Program-made: the position numbers and the translations under genes
NCBI GenBank assembly: GCA_964440655.1
Contig: CAYTTA010000019.1
Coordinates: 1-36,511 of the forward strand
Direction of reading: 5' to 3'
Length of the DNA: 36,511 bases
From: CAYTTA01 sp964440655
GTDB lineage: Bacteria; Bacteroidota; Rhodothermia; Balneolales; Balneolaceae
Notes under the pieces: model-generated
The model's input: only the letters and a program-made list of their open reading frames with translations
Told to the model about the DNA's origin: nothing
The model's database searches: none
Part shown: one piece after another, positions 25,222 to 32,693 of the stretch
Layout: each line of letters opens with the position of its first letter
Numbering within the stretch: position 1 is the stretch's first letter

Positions 25222-26187
25222 TTGGCACCTGGCACCTTTCTCGGAATCAATCCGGGGTTGGCACATTTCGGGATATCAAAATCACGGTCGATGATGATGC
25301 AGCACAAAAATCTCCTGGCCGGGGATCTCTCTGTTCATGAGGATCTGCTCGAGGGGGCTCTCTTTTCAACCGGTAACCGGATGCTCCATACCGATGCGTT
25401 CGGCATCAAGTATCTGAATCTGAAGCTCATGCATGAACTTCAGAAAGGGATCGTCAAGCACTTCCTGCACAACCTGATGACCCCCATCAGCGCCATGTCC
25501 GGCTATCTTGAGCTTCTCCGGGAGTGTCTACAGCATGGTGCCGGGGAGGAGAAACTGGAGCGTTACCGGGAAAAGGTCGAGGAGGGACTCGACGAAGTGG
25601 GCTTCCTTCTGGGGCAGCTCAACGAACTCTACAGACAGAAGCATCAGGAAGGCAGGGCACCACAATACAACCTGAACTGGATCATCGAAGAGGTAACCGG
25701 TATCGCAAGGGGAGCCTACGATCTGAAGTCGGGAAAAATCTGCTGCACCTTTGACCGGAACCCGGTCTTTATCCAGGCCGACCAGCTTCAGATCAAGCTC
25801 ATGATCCACAATATGATCACGGCCGCCGACCAGTTCTGCACGGAAAAAAGCCGGATTGAACTTCTTCTGGAGCAGCCCGATGAACAGGAGGTGCGGATTA
25901 CGGTGCGCTCAACCGGAGAAACCCGTTCCAATCCGCAATTCGTGGAGGCGTTCAGAAGGGGAGTCACCTCTCTGGAAGAGACGGTTCATACTTCTGTTGC
26001 GAATAATCTGATCATCAGCTCCCGGCTGGCCCGTCACCTGGGAGGCTCGATCCGGATGGTCGAGGAGGCAGAAACCACCGATACGGTGCTGAAGGAAAAA
26101 GTGCCGCCCGCCCTGGTCTGCACACTGCCGCTCACCATCTCGCCGCGACGCATCGCATCGTCTGTCATGGATCTGGTTTCAGTTTGA
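25222..26187 (+). CDS. ChpT/Spo0B-like degenerate histidine kinase (keeps His, lost ATP-binding boxes)
   Basis: A 321-residue protein (protein B). A clear H-box (KHFLHNLMTPISAMSGYLEL) carries His at codon 83 (25468-25470). The following domain has the size and layout of a HATPase, but the N-box Asn is Ala (MIHNMITAADQF), G1 has become RSTGETRSN, and the Gly-rich G2 is absent (SVANNLIISSRLARHLGGS). It should therefore not bind ATP and may be a phosphotransfer protein, like ChpT or Spo0B. The TTG at 25222 has a GGAAGGA site; ATGs near 25291 are alternatives. It is divergent from the hybrid kinase gene, an obvious partner. The final 20 residues look non-conserved. Confidence 0.75.
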   Translation: MAPGTFLGINPGLAHFGISKSRSMMMQHKNLLAGDLSVHEDLLEGALFSTGNRMLHTDAFGIKYLNLKLMHELQKGIVKHFLHNLMTPISAMSGYLELLRECLQHGAGEEKLERYREKVEEGLDEVGFLLGQLNELYRQKHQEGRAPQYNLNWIIEEVTGIARGAYDLKSGKICCTFDRNPVFIQADQLQIKLMIHNMITAADQFCTEKSRIELLLEQPDEQEVRITVRSTGETRSNPQFVEAFRRGVTSLEETVHTSVANNLIISSRLARHLGGSIRMVEEAETTDTVLKEKVPPALVCTLPLTISPRRIASSVMDLVSV

Positions 26188-26199
26188 GATTCGTCGGAG

Positions 26200-26520
26200 A
26201 GCGGGAGATAAGCCGGACAGCTTTAGAACAGGCAGGGAGGGCACCAGCCTGGGTCGGGAGATCCGCCNNNNNNNNNNNNNNNNNNNNNNNNNNNNNNNNN
26301 NNNNNNNNNNNNNNNNNNNNNNNNNNNNNNNNNNNNNNNNNNNNNNNNNNNNNNNNNNNNNNNNNNNCGGGAGATCCGCCACGGATCGGGAAACCAGCCG
26401 GACTGCGGCAGATCAGACAGGGAGCGGGTATCAGCCAGAGAGCGGGAGACCAGCCGGACTGCGGGAGATTACCGGAGGGCGGCAGATCAGACGGGCAACG
26501 GCAAATCAGACGGACGTCAG
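26200..26520. repeat. Degenerate 19-bp tandem repeat array interrupted by an assembly gap
   Basis: Units related to GCGGGAGACCAGCCGGACT recur with an 18-21 bp period, for example at 26386-26404, 26405-26423, 26424-26441, 26442-26460, 26461-26478 and 26479-26498, with related units left of the gap at about 26201 and 26254. The period is not a multiple of three and no coding signal fits, so it is non-coding. The repeat probably caused the assembly break. Confidence 0.75.
26268..26367. other. Assembly gap (100 N) in the 19-bp repeat array
   Basis: One hundred placeholder bases. The 13 bases just before the gap (26255-26267) and just after it (26368-26380) are identical (CGGGAGATCCGCC), so the true gap could hold more repeat units or be a simple contig overlap. 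Confidence 0.99.
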
Positions 26521-26525
26521 CTTGG

Positions 26526-26981
26526 TCAGATTACGATCTGATAGTGGTATCCCTTGGGTGTGCGGAAGAGCTGGACCTGAATCTCATACAGTTTTTCCCT
26601 GCTCTTCTGAACTGACTCGGCTGTCAGAGCGGTGATTTTGGAAAGTGAAAGTTCGCTGACCCCACGCTCCTGTCGAAGCCGGGAACGGATTGACAGGATC
26701 TGATCATGATCCGGAATGAGAAAAAGCCGGATCATCTCCTGAAAACCGGGATCGACGATCAGACGGAAAAGGTCGTTCCGCCGTTCACCTTCCCCTTTCT
26801 GCAGCGTGCCGTGCTGCCCCTCTGTCTGCTGCCCCTCCGCTTCCCCCCCATGATCCGGAAGCTCGAAAGCCGGCACAAGGGGCGTCATCTGCTGCTGAGG
26901 CAGGTACTCCCTGACAGGTTGCAGGCCGTCAAGCGCCGGCCCTACCGTCAATGAAGCCGGTTGTACAAAATGATTCAGCAT
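26526..26981 (-). CDS. Hypothetical protein, unrecognised
   Basis: A 151-residue open frame downstream of the racemase gene on the same strand. The middle (about 45-75) is rich in Gly, Glu and Gln. The C-terminal half is helical and charged (LSIRSRLRQERGVSELSLSK, ITALTAESVQKSREKLYEI) and the protein ends in GYHYQIVI. There is no signal peptide or membrane helix. I do not recognise a family; a loose resemblance of the C-terminal helices to small flagellar regulators is too weak to use. The gene is supported by length and a protein-like composition, with no clear ribosome site. Confidence 0.4.
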   Translation of the reverse strand: MLNHFVQPASLTVGPALDGLQPVREYLPQQQMTPLVPAFELPDHGGEAEGQQTEGQHGTLQKGEGERRNDLFRLIVDPGFQEMIRLFLIPDHDQILSIRSRLRQERGVSELSLSKITALTAESVQKSREKLYEIQVQLFRTPKGYHYQIVI

Positions 26982-27034
26982 CCCGGATTGAGTATCACAG
27001 GGTTCGTTCTCTGGTGCAGATGGTTGCAGGACAA

Positions 27035-27061
27035 CCGGTTCCCGTCTGTAACGGGAACCGG
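27035..27061. terminator. Strong hairpin downstream of the racemase gene
   Basis: CCGGTTCCCGT - CTGTA - ACGGGAACCGG is a perfect 11-bp stem with a 5-base loop, about 67 bp past the racemase stop. No U-tract follows on either strand, so it may be a terminator of a non-classical type, a 3' stability element, or a binding site. Confidence 0.5.
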
Positions 27062-27127
27062 AGCCTCAAACTCTGTTTATCGGAAAATCCCCGCATCTGT
27101 TAACTCCAGCGAGGTAAAAACCCTCTT

Positions 27128-28198
27128 TTACTGCGTGATTTTCTCGATATAATCGGAATTCATCAGCCGCAGTGCTCCAGTATAGTGAAGCCGGAAGCGG
27201 ATCGTATCCCCCACCTTGTATTGACCAGGGTGACTGCCCAGATTGAGAACCAGCATGTCCGAGCTGGCATCGACTATTTCGATTTCAGGGTCGGACGGAA
27301 TAAGAAACTCGGGTTGAACATCCAGGTACCCGATATCGAGAATCGCTCTCCAGGCCATCCTGCCCATATCTTCCTCGCGGACTTGAGACACCTTCCCCTG
27401 CGAATTTACGCCCAGTTCGCCCATCGGTACCATCGGTTTCTCCGAAAGCTCGACAATGGTGGCACTCAATTCCAGCACTCCGTCATGCATCCCCTCGATG
27501 GTTTCCCCTGTAAAGAGATTTTTTCCGAAAAAGAGAGCCTCCCCCACGCGGAAATGGTTCACACCGGCCGGCATTTCACCGTTCAGAAGAAGGGGGATCG
27601 TCACGCTCGTGCCCCCGGATATGAGTGGAATCGAGCGGTTGAAACGCAGTTCGATAATCTGTTTGTAGAGGGCGAGCTGAATGAGCTTGTCGCTGTTGGG
27701 GAGAACTCCGTGGAGACAGCTCAGGTTGGTACCCAGTCCGATCACCTCGATTCCCGGAAGATCAAAGACGCTGCCGTAAAATTCTAGAAGATCCTCCCGC
27801 ATGACCCCTTCCCGCAGATCCCCCATCTCGATCATGATAACCACCTTGTGGATACGTTGCTGCCGGACCGCTTCAAGGGAGAGTGCCTGAAGCGTGGCAA
27901 GCTCGGTATTGAGACTCACATCGGCATAACGGACCACATCGGGAATGATGTCCAGGGGAGGAGGCTTGATGTAGACCGTCATGGTGCCGGGATCGATCTC
28001 CTTGATCGCCTGCAGGTTGCTGATCCGGGAATCGTGCATCTCCCGTATTCCAAGATCGATCACTTCCTTTAAGAACTCCTCATGTCCACAGAGAAGCTTG
28101 GTCGTGATTCCCCATTTGATCCCGTTTTCTTTAAACAGACGATCCAGGTAGTGGAAATTGTGGTGTAGCTTGTCGCGGTAAAGGGTAACAAAAGCCAT
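27128..28198 (-). CDS. PLP-dependent alanine/ornithine racemase family protein
   Basis: A 356-residue fold-type III PLP enzyme of the ornithine-racemase branch of the alanine racemase family. The N-terminal TIM-barrel starts with LHHNFHYLDRLFKENGIKWG and the PLP lysine is in ITTKLLCG (about residue 34). The ESR-like phosphate-site region reads EMHDSRISNLQAI. The C-terminal half (ELGVNSQGKV onward) is the beta domain. It probably interconverts L and D forms of a basic amino acid; the substrate cannot be set from sequence. The GNAT gene ends two bases upstream, so the pair is an operon. Confidence 0.78.
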   Translation of the reverse strand: MAFVTLYRDKLHHNFHYLDRLFKENGIKWGITTKLLCGHEEFLKEVIDLGIREMHDSRISNLQAIKEIDPGTMTVYIKPPPLDIIPDVVRYADVSLNTELATLQALSLEAVRQQRIHKVVIMIEMGDLREGVMREDLLEFYGSVFDLPGIEVIGLGTNLSCLHGVLPNSDKLIQLALYKQIIELRFNRSIPLISGGTSVTIPLLLNGEMPAGVNHFRVGEALFFGKNLFTGETIEGMHDGVLELSATIVELSEKPMVPMGELGVNSQGKVSQVREEDMGRMAWRAILDIGYLDVQPEFLIPSDPEIEIVDASSDMLVLNLGSHPGQYKVGDTIRFRLHYTGALRLMNSDYIEKITQ

Positions 28199-28200
28199 GA

Positions 28201-28641
28201 TTAGCGGGGACGCCGCATTTCCAGGTATTTATAGGTGAATCCATACGACTCATAGAGACGGCGGGCGGGATTTTCCGGTTCAACGTGAAGTGCAATTTCC
28301 CCCTCCGAACGGTTTATAACCTTTTCCATAAGTGCTTTTCCGACTCCCCGGCCCCGGGAATCTTTTGCGACAGCGATATAGACCAGAATGTGCTCGGGTA
28401 TGTACCCCGACATGTTGGTATCGTTGACAATCGCTGCACCCCGGATCTGTCCTCTTTCATGGGCCAGTATAATGAAACCGCTCTGTCCCGGTCCGTCACC
28501 GCGGGCATAGGCGATACAGTTCAATATCGCCTCCGGGCTGTCTCCATATTCATCGAGGTGTTCAGAAAGGAACCCGGCAATCATTTCCCGGGTATAACCG
28601 GACCGGTTGGGTTTGCCTGACTCTATGAGATCAAACTGCAA
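28201..28641 (-). CDS. GNAT family N-acetyltransferase
   Basis: A 146-residue GCN5-related acetyltransferase. The acetyl-CoA site is in IAVAKDSRGRGVGKALMEKV (R/Q-x-x-G-x-G/A motif), with the following strand and helix (IALHVEPENPARRLYESYGF) typical of the family C-terminus. The substrate is unknown, and the tight coupling to the racemase gene (2-bp gap) suggests an amino acid or its derivative. The start used is a TTG at 28641; there is no nearby ATG apart from an internal Met that would remove the first strand. Confidence 0.8.
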   Translation of the reverse strand: MQFDLIESGKPNRSGYTREMIAGFLSEHLDEYGDSPEAILNCIAYARGDGPGQSGFIILAHERGQIRGAAIVNDTNMSGYIPEHILVYIAVAKDSRGRGVGKALMEKVINRSEGEIALHVEPENPARRLYESYGFTYKYLEMRRPR

Positions 28642-28735
28642 AACTCACTCTGTTCATTCAAAAGGTGCATGGAACCTACGGAATTGAATGGAAAACCCGA
28701 AATCGAATCAGGCGAGGATGCCGGTCCGAATCAGA

Positions 28736-28772
28736 AACGCCCCCGGTGAGCTTCCGGAGGCGTTGATTTTTT
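28736..28772 (+). terminator. Orphan + strand intrinsic terminator
   Basis: AACGCCCCCGG - TGAGCTT - CCGGAGGCGTT forms an 11-bp stem with one mismatch, followed by GATTTTTTG on the + strand. The annotated neighbours on both sides (GNAT and the RCC1 protein) are on the - strand, so this terminator ends no known gene. It could end a small RNA starting in 28642-28730, or block antisense transcription. Confidence 0.55.
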
Positions 28773-28855
28773 GTGGCTCAAATTTTGGAGATTCGGCCGC
28801 TTTACGTGTTATCCATGGAGTCACCCGCCTTGGTATTTATTGCAATAATCAGGAT

Positions 28856-30817
28856 CTATTCCTGAAGGATGAGTGTGTGACGCACGCCGGCCGCCACTTC
28901 TTTCACATTTTTTCTGATTACGGTCGGGGTGGTCCGGTTTTCGTTGGTCCCGTCACCCAGTTGTCCGAGATCATTCAGTCCCATCGCATAGAGCGTTCCA
29001 TCGGATTTGATGTAGAAAGTCTGCCGGAACTCACCGGTTACAAAGATCACATCCCGGTCGATCTCAACCGGATCGAGCTGGTCCTCCACCGATCCGGTCC
29101 CCAGCTGGCCGGCTTCGTTGTTCCCCAACCCCCAGAGCGTTCCATTATTGTCGATGTAAAGAGTATGGTCCCGTCCCCCAGCAACAGACTGAACTCCAGA
29201 GGCGATCCGGACGGGGGAGACACGACTTTGGGGGTGATCCTCTCTGCCAAGCTGCCCGTGAGCGTTGGACCCGGTGCCCAGAAGGGAGCCGTCCGATGTA
29301 AGAAAGAGCGTATGTGTACCACCTGCTGCCACCGCGATCACATCTTCATCCGGAACGAGCTGAACAGCCACATCGAGTGTATCCCGGTTTCCTGTGCCCA
29401 GCTGACCCCGATCATTCCGGCCGGTTCCCCAGACCGTGTTGTCGGACCGGACCCAGACTGAATGCCAGTCACCGGCGGCCGCGTCAATGATATCATCCCC
29501 CATCTTGATGGGAGAAATCACATCATCCCGTGTACCGGTTCCCAGCTGGCCCAGGGAATTGCCTCCCATACCCCAGAGCGCATCATCCGAATCGATGAAA
29601 AGGGAGTGCCGCTCCCCGGCAGTTACCGACTCCACGCCGGAGCGGATCTCAACCGGCCGCAACCGGTCAGTCCGCGTGCCATCTCCCAGCTGACCGTACT
29701 GGTTATACCCCATTCCGAGCAGCATGTCATCATCCCGCCGGATTACGAAACTGTGCCAGGAACCGGCCGCCACACCCTTCATCTCCATCAAGCTCAGGAC
29801 AGGAACGGCACGGTTGATGTTTGTGCCATCCCCAAGCTGTCCGTTGAAGTTGTATCCCATCGCCCACACCGGATTGTCCAGCTCGAAGAAGACGGCGGTG
29901 GCCGAAATATCCGACTGAAGTCCGCTGATCACCTGCTGCGGATCACTGCCCGCAAGATCGCCCTGCCATTCAAGAAACCAGTGACCTTCATCCGGTTCGG
30001 CAATCAGAGTAACCTCTTCACTCGTGGCATAGAGTTCCTTTTCCGGAGTAACAACCACCTTCCCGCTTCCCTCTGTCTGGATGTTAACCGCAAAGCCGGG
30101 CACGAAACGGGCTGTAACGCTCTTCTCTTTTTCCAGGGGGAGCAACACCGGATTTTCACTTCCTTCCAGCTCTCCCTGCCATCCCAGGAAGGTCCACCCC
30201 TCGGCCGGTTCGGCAGTCAGTTCGACCGCCAATCCATCCTCCATCCGCTTCTGGATCACCTGGCCTTCTCCCTCTACCGTTACACTGAGATTGAAGCCTC
30301 TTTCAAAGAGGGCTGTGACGGAGAGCTCCCGGTCGACAAGCACCGTATCGGGATTGCTGCTCCCTTCCAGATCTCCTTGCCATCCCATGAACCTCCACCC
30401 TTCATCCGGATCGGCTGTAAGTTCCACGAGCGTACCGTGGGGATGGTCGCTTCGGGCAGCCGTGGCAATGACCGCCTCCCTTACGGTTCCCTGGCCTTCT
30501 ACCTCGATCGCCAGCGTGTAGTTACGAAGGGTGAAATGCGCCGTTACCTGCTTGTTACCGTTCACCTTTATCGGAACGGGATTCAGAGTTCCAATCACAT
30601 CTCCGTCCCACCGTTCAAACACCCATCCTTCCGCCGGATGGGCTTCCAGATTCAGATCGGTATTCTCATCAAATACTCCGCCGGACGGTTCTATTACCCC
30701 TCCTTCCTCCGGTGTTGCTGTTGTGGAGAGGGTGAAGGATTTTTTGGAACCGGATGTATCGCAACTGACTATCCAGAGCGACATGATTGCAATAAAGGAT
30801 ATGAAAATGTTTCTCAT
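28856..30817 (-). CDS. Lipoprotein with InlB-type beta repeats and an RCC1-like propeller
   Basis: A 653-residue lipoprotein. The signal peptide ends in the lipobox LWIVSC (Cys about 19). Four repeats of about 70-80 residues follow (about 28-315), with the pattern ELTADPDEGWRFMGWQGDLE, matching the divergent InlB B-repeat family. Residues from about 318 to 653 hold about seven RCC1-type repeats (GxNxxGQLGxGT...VAAGxxHTLxL), enough for a closed seven-bladed propeller. It is probably displayed on the outer membrane for adhesion or ligand binding. In eukaryotes RCC1 is a Ran exchange factor, which is not implied here. It is a stand-alone gene. Confidence 0.85.
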   Translation of the reverse strand: MRNIFISFIAIMSLWIVSCDTSGSKKSFTLSTTATPEEGGVIEPSGGVFDENTDLNLEAHPAEGWVFERWDGDVIGTLNPVPIKVNGNKQVTAHFTLRNYTLAIEVEGQGTVREAVIATAARSDHPHGTLVELTADPDEGWRFMGWQGDLEGSSNPDTVLVDRELSVTALFERGFNLSVTVEGEGQVIQKRMEDGLAVELTAEPAEGWTFLGWQGELEGSENPVLLPLEKEKSVTARFVPGFAVNIQTEGSGKVVVTPEKELYATSEEVTLIAEPDEGHWFLEWQGDLAGSDPQQVISGLQSDISATAVFFELDNPVWAMGYNFNGQLGDGTNINRAVPVLSLMEMKGVAAGSWHSFVIRRDDDMLLGMGYNQYGQLGDGTRTDRLRPVEIRSGVESVTAGERHSLFIDSDDALWGMGGNSLGQLGTGTRDDVISPIKMGDDIIDAAAGDWHSVWVRSDNTVWGTGRNDRGQLGTGNRDTLDVAVQLVPDEDVIAVAAGGTHTLFLTSDGSLLGTGSNAHGQLGREDHPQSRVSPVRIASGVQSVAGGRDHTLYIDNNGTLWGLGNNEAGQLGTGSVEDQLDPVEIDRDVIFVTGEFRQTFYIKSDGTLYAMGLNDLGQLGDGTNENRTTPTVIRKNVKEVAAGVRHTLILQE

Positions 30818-31197
30818 CTCTCTTCTCCTAAAGATTCTATTAGCAGCCAGGACTCATAACCGTGCCGGACTTCTCTCTCCTGATGATATTATGCTGGACA
30901 CGATTTCTGAAAGGTCTGACGGGCAATAGACAACAACCGTGCCAGAGGACGTGGATGGTCACTCCGAGACTTGCGTGCGGGGCCGCCGGACTCCTGATAC
31001 TCCCCCCTTCCTTAAAATTTGTAAAACTCCACGCCTGATCACTGCAAGAAGAGGGGTTTTCCGTTTGTGGCGGCAGATCAGTCAGGGTGTGTCAATTTGT
31101 ATCACGAAGGGGAAGAGTAGTAAAATGAGGCGGGCAAATAAGTTACATCTTGAGTGCGGGGCGGCGCAGGAGCGGTGTGGACAAAACGGGGGCCATC
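30818..31197. other. Non-coding region upstream of the RCC1 lipoprotein
   Basis: About 380 bp without a supportable gene. The part next to the lipoprotein start (30830-30910) is AT-richer (ATGATATTATG) and probably contains its promoter. A short Arg/Gly-rich open frame on the + strand (30939-31223) lacks a ribosome site and protein-like features. Confidence 0.5.
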
Positions 31198-31480
31198 ATT
31201 CCAATAAGAAGGCTTCTGTTTGAATAACACCCCATGCACGCGGAAGATATGTGCCTTCCCACTCCTCTGTTTTTATTCCAATCCGGAGACCTTTGTTGGA
31301 ATAACAACCCTATGCTCGCGAAAGTTATGTGCCCCCCCCTCAGCTTTATTCCAATGCGGAGGTCTTTGTTGGAATAACAACCCTATGCTCGCGAAAGGCA
31401 TGTGCCGCCCTCTCAGTTTTTATTCCAATCCGGAGGTCATTTTTTGAATAACCACCCCATGCGTGCTCGCGAAAGATACG
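31198..31480. repeat. Four-copy tandem array of about 74-bp hairpin repeats
   Basis: Units begin with ATTCCAA at 31198, 31275, 31348 and 31422 (period 77, 73, 74). In each, an arm TTATTCCAA faces TTGGAATAA after about 14 bases (clearest at 31273-31304), followed by a conserved CCTATGCTCGCGAAAG...ATGTGCC tract. The second and third units are the most alike. Every arm can also pair with the neighbouring unit, so alternative foldings exist. Both arms and spacers are conserved between copies, unlike a CRISPR array. Confidence 0.85.
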
Positions 31481-31506
31481 GGGGTGAACTGGCGCCCTAC
31501 CCTCGG

Positions 31507-31821
31507 TCAATCGTCAAACCGTACGATATCCGCGCGGACACTAACCCGGACTTTGGTATAGAGGAACAGATTGAGGATATCGGCATCGTATCTCACGTTG
31601 GCAAGTGCAAGGCGGCCATTTTCCACCGGGCCGTTCTCGGCTTCGTAATTTCTCCAGAGCGATTCGAGTGCTTCTCCGTAAAGTCTTCCGGTTCCTTCCA
31701 CTCGTGCAACAGCAAATGTGCTCGCTCCAATTCCATTGGAAAAAGAGAGTCCGATGAGCCAGGCTGCTTCCGCCTCGCCGGTCACACCCGCCTGGACCAC
31801 ACGGTAGTTCCCTTCATTCAC
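31507..31821 (-). CDS. Truncated small protein resembling DUF6567/TRL-like lipoproteins
   Basis: A 104-residue frame coupled to the Crp/Fnr gene (GTG start at 31821; the upstream stop at 31814 overlaps it). The sequence GNYRVVQAGVTGEAEAAWLI...ALANVRYDAD...VRVSVRADIVRF resembles small bacterial lipoproteins with a G-E-A core and a final ADVVxF strand (from memory, DUF6567 or TRL-like). Those have an N-terminal lipoprotein signal, absent here because the frame is blocked by a stop within the crp gene. It may be a 5'-truncated remnant or a cytoplasmic variant. Confidence 0.45.
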   Translation of the reverse strand: MNEGNYRVVQAGVTGEAEAAWLIGLSFSNGIGASTFAVARVEGTGRLYGEALESLWRNYEAENGPVENGRLALANVRYDADILNLFLYTKVRVSVRADIVRFDD

Positions 31822-32560
31822 GCGCCAGCTCCCTGAGCCGTTCCGGATCGATTACGGAGACCCAGCGGCGACCGGATCGCAGGACACCATCTTGCTGGAA
31901 CCGGCTCATGATCCGGCTCGCTGTTTCGGGGGTGGTCCCTGCCATGTCAGCAAGCTGTTTCCGTGAAAGAGGAATCTGAATCAGGAGTCCGTCCTGATTC
32001 TGTTCACCGAACTTTTCCGCCAATGTTTCCAGTATCGTCACAATTCGCTTTTCGACCGAAACCACTGTGAGTTGCCGGATCGTTTCCCTGGCTTGTTCAA
32101 GCCGGCGCACAGAGATCCCGATCAGACGGATGGAGACTTCAGGATATTCACGGAGAATCTCCTCGAAAGCGGACGGTCCAATGGTAATGATGCAGCAGTC
32201 GGTATGGGCATAGGCGGTCTCCGTATATCGGTCCGTCCCCATCATGCGCAGCGCCCCGAAATACTCCCCCGGTCGGAGAAGATCCAGAAGTATATCCTTC
32301 CCGCTCTCGGTATGGTGGATAAGCCGGACCGAACCGAAGACCACGACCCGCAGCCATGCCGCTTCTTCTCCCTGGTAATAAATCACCTCATCGGCTGAAA
32401 AGTGATGGGCACTGAATTTCAGGTTTATTTTCTCTAAGGCTTCCCGGTCAAGCCCGGTCAGAAAAGGGACTGTACCCAGCCGTTCGAGGCGTACCTGCGG
32501 TGTGCAGTAATGCCCTGAGATTTCAGGTTGCCTGAGTGGAGTTGTTCGATTGTCGGTCAT
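31814..32560 (-). CDS. Crp/Fnr family transcriptional regulator
   Basis: A 248-residue regulator. The N-terminal cNMP-binding-type beta roll (about 30-150) includes VIYYQGEEAAWLRVVVFGSV and LRPGEYFG. A long dimer helix follows, then a winged helix-turn-helix (LSRKQLADMAGTTPETASRI, MSRFQQDGVL) with the E-x-x-S-R recognition pattern of the FNR branch. Only a few Cys are present (one near the N-terminus, a CC pair near 137), so an FNR-like 4Fe-4S cluster is not evident; a DNR/heme or other signal is possible. The ATG at 32560 is preferred over a TTG at 32584. It lies in a co-directional run with the metal ATPase genes and probably regulates them. Confidence 0.88.
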   Translation of the reverse strand: MTDNRTTPLRQPEISGHYCTPQVRLERLGTVPFLTGLDREALEKINLKFSAHHFSADEVIYYQGEEAAWLRVVVFGSVRLIHHTESGKDILLDLLRPGEYFGALRMMGTDRYTETAYAHTDCCIITIGPSAFEEILREYPEVSIRLIGISVRRLEQARETIRQLTVVSVEKRIVTILETLAEKFGEQNQDGLLIQIPLSRKQLADMAGTTPETASRIMSRFQQDGVLRSGRRWVSVIDPERLRELARE

Positions 32561-32597
32561 TCTCTTCGGTCTGTTTTCAGACAACGGCCACCTTGCC

Positions 32598-32655
32598 CGT
32601 TCATCACTTGCCGCTCATCACCCCACCGGCTCATCACCCCGCCGGCTCATCAACC
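32598..32655. repeat. 15-16-bp tandem repeat upstream of the Crp/Fnr gene
   Basis: Four imperfect units of the form CGGCTCATCACCCCGC follow one another in the 133-bp space between the P-type ATPase and the Crp/Fnr gene. They may be a binding array or simple repeat expansion. Confidence 0.6.
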
Positions 32656-32693
32656 TGTTTAATGATACAAAAACCATTGGATGCCGGCAGTCA

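Noticed and set aside
28688..29461. A 257-residue + strand frame opposite the RCC1 lipoprotein
   Set aside because: Antisense to a gene with clear repeats and lipobox; the translation has no family features.
31220..31447. A 75-residue Cys/Asn/Pro-rich open frame across the hairpin repeats
   Set aside because: It only reads through the tandem repeat, has no ribosome site, and the 73-77 bp period shifts frame between units.
31198..31480. CRISPR array
   Set aside because: Both the arms and the sequence between them are conserved, there are no unique spacers of even length, and no cas genes are nearby.
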